64,000 bases of DNA. Origin: Minisyncoccota bacterium (lineage in GTDB: Bacteria; Patescibacteria; Paceibacteria; UBA9973; UBA918). The notes below the pieces were generated by a model. That model had not been told where the DNA came from, made no database searches, and saw nothing but the letters and a program-made list of their open reading frames with translations. Position 1 is the stretch's first letter; each line of letters starts with the position of its first letter. Of the stretch, positions 58,277-64,000 are shown piece by piece. Where the stretch lies: positions 117,884 to 181,883 of the forward strand of contig JAIPIB010000002.1 of the NCBI GenBank assembly GCA_021734905.1, in the 5' to 3' direction. A program made the position numbers and the translations under genes.

Positions 58277-59086
58277 CTAGCCAAAAAAGGCCACAAAAAG
58301 AACAAAGGCAGCAAGAATAATTCGATACCATATGAAAGGCCAGAGTGAATGGTTTTTGATATACGTGATCATAAAATGAATCGCACAAAGACCAACGACA
58401 AATGCGGTAAGTGCCCCAACACCTATAGGGAGCCAAATAATTTCTGAATTCGAAGTAATGAGTTCAAAAATCTTTTTTAGACCTCCACCGAGAATCACCG
58501 GAACCGCGAGCAAGAAAGAAAATCGTGCTGCCTCACTTCGATTAAGGCCGAGGATCATCCCTCCAGCAATCGTTACTCCAGAACGAGACATCCCGGGAAT
58601 GAGTGCTAAAATCTGAAACATTCCAATTTTTAATCCTGTCTTAACATTAATCTCTCCTGTATGAAAATTATTTTCGTACAGATACTCTGCATACATAAAA
58701 AAAAGAGAGCCAACAACAAGCACAATCGCAACCATAACAGGATTTCTAAAAGCGTCGTTCATGTACGATTCCAAAAGAACCCCAACAATAACTGCGGGGA
58801 CAGTACCTATAGCAAGAGCCTTAACGACAATCAAATCTTTTTCGTTGACGGGGAGCCTTCCGAGCTTTCGGAGAACTGTTTGCACGAGAATGTACAATTC
58901 ATCAAAAAAATACACAATGACGGCGAGAGCAGTTGCGAGATGTAAAACAGCATCAAAAGCAAGCGAAGATGAGTCTTCAACACCCAGAACTGTATGGAGA
59001 AGGACTAAGTGGCCAGTTGATGAAACGGGTAAGAATTCTGTAATACCCTGTACAAAACCAAGCAGAGTTGCTGATATAATATCCAT
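58277..59086 (-). CDS. uppP: Undecaprenyl-diphosphatase UppP (BacA)
   Basis: Membrane phosphatase recycling undecaprenyl pyrophosphate for peptidoglycan and glycan export. The 269 residues have eight-helix topology with the two inverted-repeat motifs: GFVQGITEFLPVSSTGHLVL (residues 10-29, catalytic Glu/Ser/His) and PGMSRSGVTIAGGMILGLNR (catalytic Arg/Ser). TATAAT (59093-59098, minus) ends 6 nt before the ATG, one of the clearest leaderless promoters here. It complements the MurA and PBP2 genes of this window. Confidence 0.96.
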   Translation of the reverse strand: MDIISATLLGFVQGITEFLPVSSTGHLVLLHTVLGVEDSSSLAFDAVLHLATALAVIVYFFDELYILVQTVLRKLGRLPVNEKDLIVVKALAIGTVPAVIVGVLLESYMNDAFRNPVMVAIVLVVGSLFFMYAEYLYENNFHTGEINVKTGLKIGMFQILALIPGMSRSGVTIAGGMILGLNRSEAARFSFLLAVPVILGGGLKKIFELITSNSEIIWLPIGVGALTAFVVGLCAIHFMITYIKNHSLWPFIWYRIILAAFVLFVAFFG

Positions 59087-59198
59087 ACTGAGATTATATC
59101 ATGGGTCAAAACATAACTATGATATACTTGGTATCAATTACAAAGTTAACACGGTACTGGTTGAAATTATCGGTCAGTACTTACACCATAATATAATC

Positions 59199-59972
59199 AT
59201 GCAACCAGAAGACAACAGCACACACACCTCACAAGGAGACCAGATATCCTCTCGAGAAAAACAAAGTAATAATAATTCACTTGGCGTACCTATAGCTATT
59301 GTTATTGCTGCTGTGCTAATCGCTGGTGCAATTATGTATTCAGGAAAACAAAACACACCTACTCCAAAAGCAGGTGTACTAGATACTGCTCAGGAAACAC
59401 CAGAAATTGAAATCGCTCCAGTAACTGAAAAAGACCACATCCAAGGTAACCCAAATGCACCGATTATGATTGTGGAATATTCTGATTTTGAGTGTCCGTT
59501 CTGTAAAAACTTCCACGAGACAATGACAAAGATCATTGCTGAATACGGGAAAGGAGGCAAGGTTGCGTGGGTATACCGACAATTCCCTCTCGAACAACTC
59601 CATCCGAATGCACCTAAAATTGCTGCCGCTTCAGAATGTGTCGCTAATCTCGGTGGGAATGATGCTTTTTGGAAATTTAGTGACTCCATCTTCGATGGGC
59701 GAGGCCTCAATGAACTCACCAATATGGCGAAACTCCCTGATTATGCCGAAGAAGCAGGTGTCAGTAAGGATTCATTCTCAACATGTGTCGCAGACGGGAC
59801 ATATACAGAAACCGTTAAAACAGCTGTTGCAGATGCTTTAAAAACTGGTGCTCGAGGGACACCCTATTCGATTCTCATGATTGGTGATCAAAAAGGTTTG
59901 ATCAATGGTGCTCAGCCATATGATGTAGTGAAAAAAATGATCGAAACAGTTTTAACGCAAATTGAAGCCTAA
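59199..59972 (+). CDS. Membrane-anchored DsbA-like thiol oxidoreductase
   Basis: 257 residues from ATG 59199 (MQPEDNSTHTSQGDQ). The open frame extends 438 bp upstream over uppP but is not credible there. A cytoplasmic N-tail and one membrane helix (27-46, LGVPIAIVIAAVLIAGAIMY) precede an outer DsbA/thioredoxin-4 domain: YSDFECPFCKNFH (CPFC active site), AWVYRQFPLEQLHPNAPKIA, and cis-Pro region ARGTPYSILMIGDQ. It should form or isomerise disulfides in exported proteins. Its terminator appears to lie inside the convergent UvrD gene, which ends 2 bp away. Confidence 0.9.
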   Translation: MQPEDNSTHTSQGDQISSREKQSNNNSLGVPIAIVIAAVLIAGAIMYSGKQNTPTPKAGVLDTAQETPEIEIAPVTEKDHIQGNPNAPIMIVEYSDFECPFCKNFHETMTKIIAEYGKGGKVAWVYRQFPLEQLHPNAPKIAAASECVANLGGNDAFWKFSDSIFDGRGLNELTNMAKLPDYAEEAGVSKDSFSTCVADGTYTETVKTAVADALKTGARGTPYSILMIGDQKGLINGAQPYDVVKKMIETVLTQIEA

Positions 59973-59973
59973 T

Positions 59974-62900
59974 CTACGACGAAATTCGTTTTTGAAGCTC
60001 TTCAGCGAGAAAACAGTAGTCAGACTTTTCTGGATTACACGGCACGTTTGAAAACGTGCCGTGTTTTATTTCACCAACAACACGAATGATTATTGCCTTT
60101 AGTTCCTCTATCTCTTCATCAGTAATCATGTAAGTTTCTTCATGAATTCTTCCCTTCTCATCTGCTTCCACAAACGAAAGGACTCCTTCTTTTGTCTTGA
60201 GTCGGTCATCATCCATACAAGAGAGAATAAGCGCATAGAAAACGAGTTGGCGTTTGTAGTCGCCAGTCGAGTCTTTTGTGGTACCTTCTATATATCCTCG
60301 AGTTTTTGGCTTCCCTGACTTATAGTCGACAACACGAATAAGTTTTCCGTCCTTTCCAAAATCAAGCCTATCTAAATGTCCTGTCAGGAGCACTTCAGGA
60401 AAATCACTGTCTCCTGTCTTAAGTACTGTCTGAATTTTGTACTCTTCCTTAGTCTCATGGGGTAAGTTAACTGAAACATATGCAAGATAATGTGTAAGTG
60501 CAGAATAAGCTCGTTCATGAAGACGAGCATACTCATGAGGTGTCACTGGCAGCTTCTCAAGCTCTCGTTCAAGGTAGGTTTTGAGCACAGATGCACTCGG
60601 AAGCTCGTTACTCTCTCTTCGATGCTTCATGACACTTCGCAAGGTATCGTGGAGGGTCGTCCCAAACTGTGCACTCTCCGGCTGTATTTCTGGAATGCGG
60701 AGAACATTACGATAAATATAATTCCACGGATCACGGAGATAGTTATTAAGTGCGGTCGCAGAAAGTCCTCGTTCACGCAATATTTCAGCAAATAACTCAC
60801 TGTCAATTGCGAACTGGCAACCGGGCGCGGCAAAAATATTTTGAGCGTCAAACTCATCCTCAAAAGAACTTGTGTCTACTTGTGTAATCACCCCTTCACC
60901 AAGACCTTCGACAAGTCGTGTCATGAGGAATGTGCGACCTTCAGTATTTGTCTCAGAATTACTCAAGTACAAACCGACTTTTGCTCGTGTAAGAGCCACG
61001 TAAAGCAATTTCCGCTCATCATCCTCTTTATTAAACTGGTCTGGATTAAGGTGTGTGGTTATTGGAATAGTAAAAAAACTTTTATGAACTTTCCCTCCCC
61101 ATCGTGAATCGGTAAGGTGTGGAATAAGCACATGGAGGAATTCTAAACCTTTCGCTTTATGTGCCGTCATGACACGCACCGCATGTCGTCGCATATTGAT
61201 ATACGGTGCATTGAGTGCTAATCCATGTGTAATGCGTGTTGTAAATATCTCATCGACACTACGAAGTGTTGTTATTTCATCATGCCGAACCATTTCTTCG
61301 ACCTCATCGTAAAGTCTACGAATAACACGGCCTCCCTCGTATGGATATGCAGTAATAACGTAGTCAAGGAAACCAGTCTCGGTAAGAAGGTACTCCAATA
61401 CACGATGTGGGGACTCTGCATCCATTCCTTTGCGAGCCTCACGAAGGATTTTTGGAATTTTCATGACGGCACCAACATCACTCACGCCAAGGGATTCAAG
61501 GTACTCACCATCCTCTACAATCTGTGACAGTGTACGCGCATATGATCTTCCTCCAACGAGGCGAACAAGGTCGTTTGCTGAAATGGCAGCATATCCGCTA
61601 TGTAAAATTTCAAAAAGATGTCGCTCATTAGCTGGAGATACAACTGCTGAAATTAATGCTCGAATACTTGTCGTTATTGGATGAGAAAGAATATCACCAT
61701 CAGCTGATGCTTCGGCCTCAATCCCATTTTTTCGTAAGAGTGCAGTGAGTTCCTCAACCTCTCTGTTTGTACGAAGTATGACTGCGATTTCTTCCAATGG
61801 GGTATCTTGTTCAATGAGCTTTTTTACTTGTTGTGTAACATATTCATGCTCTACTGCTTCATGACTAAACTGTCGTTTTTCAATTATTGCTTTACCTGAG
61901 GTAGCTGCCTGAAGCGGGACACGAAGTTCATCAGCAGGTCCTGTCTCGACAGTAATAAGTTCTTGCGAAAGATCCAGAATTTCCTGTTTCGAGCGGTAAT
62001 TTGTTGTCAGTATAATAGTTTTTGCATATGGAAACTTCTCCTCAAAATAAAGGAAATTTTCAAGCGAGGCGCCTTGGAATCGATAGATAGACTGCTTCTC
62101 ATCACCGACGACAAATATATTCGGCCGCTCGTGGTACGAGGCAAGCAACTCAAGAATTCTATTCTGACTTCCATTCACATCTTGGTGCTCGTCCGCAAGA
62201 ATATACTGGTATTGCTCTTGTAACTGTCTGAGCATATCTTCATTATTTTCAAGTGCGTGCACCGTCTCAAAAATCATGTCGTCGAAGTCAAAGTGCCGTT
62301 CTGTTTTTAAAGCTGCTTCGTATGCACGGTAAACGAAGAGGAGTTCACGATTTTTTGAGACTCGTTTTTCTAAATCTATGTACTCACCCCGAACCTTCCC
62401 TTTATGCGCACCTTTCTCATGAATTTTTTGTGTTGCATTTAGAGTCTCTTGTTGCTTCTCAATGATCTCCAAGAATCGATTAGGAGTAATATTCTCACGT
62501 TTCATAAGTGACAAAGCACTCAAGATTGGCTGAATATAAAATTGTATATTTCCACTTGGACGGAGTAACTTAATATCCGGCGTTTCAAGTATCGTTTCAA
62601 GAAGGTTAATTTTCTCGATATCCGTAATAGGGCGCCCACCTACCGCACGCTCATAGGCATCAGGGTACGTACGAATACACTCCCCTGCAAATTCATGGAA
62701 TGTACGGATAGCAACGCGGTAGGCGGGCGCCCCAATGTAACTTGCAAGTCGTTCTTTCATCGCTTTCGCTCCTGATTCAGTAAAAGTAAGTGCAAGGATA
62801 TTTTCTGGTTTTGTATCGGTATTTTCTAGAATATGAGCAATGCGAAGTGTGAGAATTTGAGTCTTCCCCGTCCCCGGTCCCGCAATAACCATTACAGGCC

Positions 62901-62976
62901 CCTCAATAGTGTCTACAGCTTCTTTCTGCTCAGGATTCAGGCGAGTATACACTTCTTTGTAAGGAGTTTGATTCAT
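59974..62976 (-). CDS. UvrD/Rep-type helicase fused to a PD-(D/E)xK nuclease
   Basis: 1000-residue superfamily 1A helicase. Motifs: LNPEQKEAVDTIEGPVMVIA (Q motif), AGPGTGKT (I, residues 32-39), ILALTFTESGAKAMKERL (Ia), ILADEHQDVN (II, DEHQ), VVGDEKQSIYRFQGA (III), VMTAHKAKGLEFLHVL (V) and LLYVALTRAK (VI). The last 250 residues are a RecB/AddB-like nuclease: ALNNYLRDPWNYIYRNVLRI, LTGHLDRLDF and RVVDYKSGK, carrying the D...D-x-K residues. It may act alone in end resection or repair where RecBCD is absent. TATAAT (62984-62989, minus) ends 7 nt before the ATG. Confidence 0.94.
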   Translation of the reverse strand: MNQTPYKEVYTRLNPEQKEAVDTIEGPVMVIAGPGTGKTQILTLRIAHILENTDTKPENILALTFTESGAKAMKERLASYIGAPAYRVAIRTFHEFAGECIRTYPDAYERAVGGRPITDIEKINLLETILETPDIKLLRPSGNIQFYIQPILSALSLMKRENITPNRFLEIIEKQQETLNATQKIHEKGAHKGKVRGEYIDLEKRVSKNRELLFVYRAYEAALKTERHFDFDDMIFETVHALENNEDMLRQLQEQYQYILADEHQDVNGSQNRILELLASYHERPNIFVVGDEKQSIYRFQGASLENFLYFEEKFPYAKTIILTTNYRSKQEILDLSQELITVETGPADELRVPLQAATSGKAIIEKRQFSHEAVEHEYVTQQVKKLIEQDTPLEEIAVILRTNREVEELTALLRKNGIEAEASADGDILSHPITTSIRALISAVVSPANERHLFEILHSGYAAISANDLVRLVGGRSYARTLSQIVEDGEYLESLGVSDVGAVMKIPKILREARKGMDAESPHRVLEYLLTETGFLDYVITAYPYEGGRVIRRLYDEVEEMVRHDEITTLRSVDEIFTTRITHGLALNAPYINMRRHAVRVMTAHKAKGLEFLHVLIPHLTDSRWGGKVHKSFFTIPITTHLNPDQFNKEDDERKLLYVALTRAKVGLYLSNSETNTEGRTFLMTRLVEGLGEGVITQVDTSSFEDEFDAQNIFAAPGCQFAIDSELFAEILRERGLSATALNNYLRDPWNYIYRNVLRIPEIQPESAQFGTTLHDTLRSVMKHRRESNELPSASVLKTYLERELEKLPVTPHEYARLHERAYSALTHYLAYVSVNLPHETKEEYKIQTVLKTGDSDFPEVLLTGHLDRLDFGKDGKLIRVVDYKSGKPKTRGYIEGTTKDSTGDYKRQLVFYALILSCMDDDRLKTKEGVLSFVEADEKGRIHEETYMITDEEIEELKAIIIRVVGEIKHGTFSNVPCNPEKSDYCFLAEELQKRISS
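60038..60072 (+). terminator. Terminator of the DsbA-like gene embedded in the UvrD coding region
   Basis: CACGGCACGTTT/AAACGTGCCGTG, 2-nt GA loop, followed on the plus strand by TTTTATTTC. It lies 66 nt past the DsbA stop, inside the antisense uvrD frame (codons for HGTFSNVPC). Confidence 0.75.
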
Positions 62977-63017
62977 AGCTTTTATTATACAACCTCATCG
63001 GTAAGTCTGGAAATCTT

Positions 63018-63052
63018 CCCATAATATCTATAGTTTCTGTAGATATTATGGG
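63018..63052. repeat. 16-bp-arm inverted repeat upstream of uvrD
   Basis: CCCATAATATCTATAG with CTGTAGATATTATGGG, one G-T pair, TTT loop. It lies 29 bp upstream of the uvrD -10 box; terminator or regulatory site. Confidence 0.6.
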
Positions 63053-63187
63053 AATATGTGACCAAGTTCGATTTCTGTTTATTTCCACAACCACCCGAAT
63101 GAAATTAATAATCGTACCAAAAATCTCGCATGAAGCTAAATACACATTCGCAAAATATTGGTTCTGCTTAAGGTCGTTGTATATCAT

Positions 63188-63379
63188 TTTCCCACCTCCA
63201 CCCACAACCAGATAATCAACGGAAGTTACTCCAGTAGGTGGCATGGTGGTTCCTGATGTAGTAAAAGTCTCTACAACATGCCCTCCAGCATATGCTGATG
63301 AAGAAAGTGGGTTAAAACCAGATGCCTCTGTGTAGGTTATTGTTCCTCCAGAGGCAAAGACGGTATGTATGTGATGAAA
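63188..63379 (-). pseudogene. Remnant of a glycine-rich-domain surface protein
   Basis: Minus-strand reading gives TVFASGGTITYTEASGFNPL, GGHVVETFTTSGTTMPPTGV and TSVDYLVVGGGGK, the lead-in to a Gly-rich cell-surface domain (VDYLVVGGGGGGG type). It begins after an in-frame stop and breaks off at the Gly run, running into unrelated sequence. No start or full domain remains. It follows the 3' end of a surface-protein gene at 63411 and probably derives from recombination among such genes. Confidence 0.6.
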
Positions 63380-63410
63380 TTATTCTCTTGTGATGTTAAA
63401 TTTTTCACAT

Positions 63411-64000
63411 TTATGGTGTGATTGGCTCATTAGTTGGTTCTGGAGTTGCTGGTAAAATTGCTACATCTGGTGCTGTATCCGGGGGATTCGTGTCTTTTGA
63501 TGGAGTAGGATCTGTAGGCTCCGTTTGTTCTATCGGAGGCGATGTTGTTTCCTCAACTGGTGGTTCTGGTAATACTTCTGAGATTGCTGGTGTGGTGCTT
63601 GCACCATCAGAGGTAGGATCCGGAGGATTCGTGAGATCTAACGGTGTTGATGAACTTGTCTGTGGTGTGGTGGTTGGAGTACTCGTAGTATCAGGAACGG
63701 TCGTGTCTACAGAACCGCCACTTCTTTGAGTATTCTGAACTGGTGTTTGACTACTGCCCTGTAGTAGTGCCTTAAGTGTCGCCTCGTCGACACAAGTGTC
63801 ACCAACACAGAGCACATTCGTATCAACTTTTTGTGCAGTGAATGTATCGGCAACAACTTCAACCACCGTCAACACCCCATCAACGAAGTTCATTGCAAGG
63901 GTTTTGAGACGACTCCAGAGTGTCTCGTTGTTGGTTCCATTGGTAAGGAGTGTCGTTGAAGCAAGTTCAGCAAGGATGGTCGATTCTGTATCGAGTTGGT
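63411..64000 (-). CDS. C-terminal part of a large surface protein (5' end outside window)
   Basis: The minus frame is open to the window edge. Visible end: SRLKTLAMNFVDGVLTVVEV, then FTAQKVDTNVLCVGDTCVDE and ATLKALLQG, a motif I associate with C-termini of Parcubacteria tail-like or repeat surface proteins. A 90-residue Pro/Thr/Ser-rich stretch (TTVPDTTSTPTTTPQTSSST onward) leads to the stop after NEPITP. The Pro/Thr region is probably a glycosylated stalk. The internal ATG at 63893 is not taken as the start, because the frame continues upstream with protein-like sequence. Confidence 0.75.
   Translation of the reverse strand, partial: QLDTESTILAELASTTLLTNGTNNETLWSRLKTLAMNFVDGVLTVVEVVADTFTAQKVDTNVLCVGDTCVDEATLKALLQGSSQTPVQNTQRSGGSVDTTVPDTTSTPTTTPQTSSSTPLDLTNPPDPTSDGASTTPAISEVLPEPPVEETTSPPIEQTEPTDPTPSKDTNPPDTAPDVAILPATPEPTNEPITP

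Noticed and set aside
58761..58945. Small ORFs opposite uppP
   Set aside because: Shadows without Shine-Dalgarno or promoter.
58761..59198. N-terminal extension of the DsbA-like frame
   Set aside because: It is antisense to uppP, lacks domain similarity, and the ATG at 59199 gives a normal tail-helix-DsbA layout.
62930..63244. 104-residue minus ORF upstream of uvrD
   Set aside because: Only its first 18 residues look like a real domain (surface-protein remnant); the rest overlaps the uvrD promoter and start in another frame.

Overview
The window reads as a chromosomal piece of a Candidate Phyla Radiation (Patescibacteria) bacterium, most likely a Parcubacteria lineage. The reasons are reduced, tightly packed operons, a short prolyl-tRNA synthetase without editing insertion, a CxxC-x17-CxxC zinc-ribbon protein with a lysine-rich tail, several secreted or membrane-anchored proteins of unknown role, a TraD/VirB4-like ATPase, and two MreB paralogues. 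No rRNA is present. This taxonomic call is inference from gene content. TGA is used as a normal stop, so the Gracilibacteria/Absconditabacteria code is not in use.

Layout. 1-15.7 kb (minus strand) holds translation and cell-shape genes: lysS (cut by the window edge), greA, then frr-rseP-proS-mreB-mreC-mreD-mrdA, a DNA polymerase III delta-prime-like gene, a low-complexity protein, a large conjugation-type ATPase and a second mreB. 15.8-20.7 kb (plus) holds an HTH-MurA fusion, a degenerate PriA, def and fmt. 20.7-22.3 kb (minus) holds HPF, DUF167, glutaredoxin and PEBP. 22.3-23.0 kb is a noncoding locus with one intact tRNA-Asn, several tRNA fragments and repeated hairpins. 23-31.4 kb is accessory: unknown small genes, an HD hydrolase, a membrane protein joining cytochrome b5-like and cytochrome d1-like parts, a CPA2 antiporter and a Gln-rich secreted protein. 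31.4-37.2 kb holds the zinc-ribbon gene and, divergently, an HxlR regulator with an RND efflux pair. 37.2-44.4 kb holds membrane proteins, tandem M14 peptidases, MgtC, an intergenic region with large palindromes, a DEAD-box helicase and a GH18 protein. 44.9-49.9 kb is an alpha-glucan operon (GT4, GH57, an unknown protein, GH15). 50-63 kb holds truB, rpmG, class I aldolase, an ABC-2 exporter, prmC, hisS, an exonuclease, uppP, a DsbA-like protein and a UvrD-nuclease fusion. The window ends in a surface-protein remnant and the C-terminus of a large surface protein.

Two gene-expression styles coexist. Most operon-leading genes have a -10 box ending only 6-10 nt before the ATG and no Shine-Dalgarno site, which predicts leaderless mRNAs. 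About seven isolated accessory genes instead have a promoter, a 5' leader, a strong Shine-Dalgarno and, in most cases, their own terminator. Two regulators sit next to perfect palindromes that overlap their own promoters: HTH-MurA with a 12-bp-arm repeat and HxlR with a 19-bp-arm repeat. Both look like autoregulatory operators.

Functionally, MurA, UppP, PBP2, MreB/C/D and the second MreB serve peptidoglycan synthesis. The GT4/GH57/GH15 set and class I aldolase suggest storage or use of an alpha-glucan feeding glycolysis. The RND, ABC-2, CPA2, MgtC and DUF2231 proteins handle transport and envelope functions.
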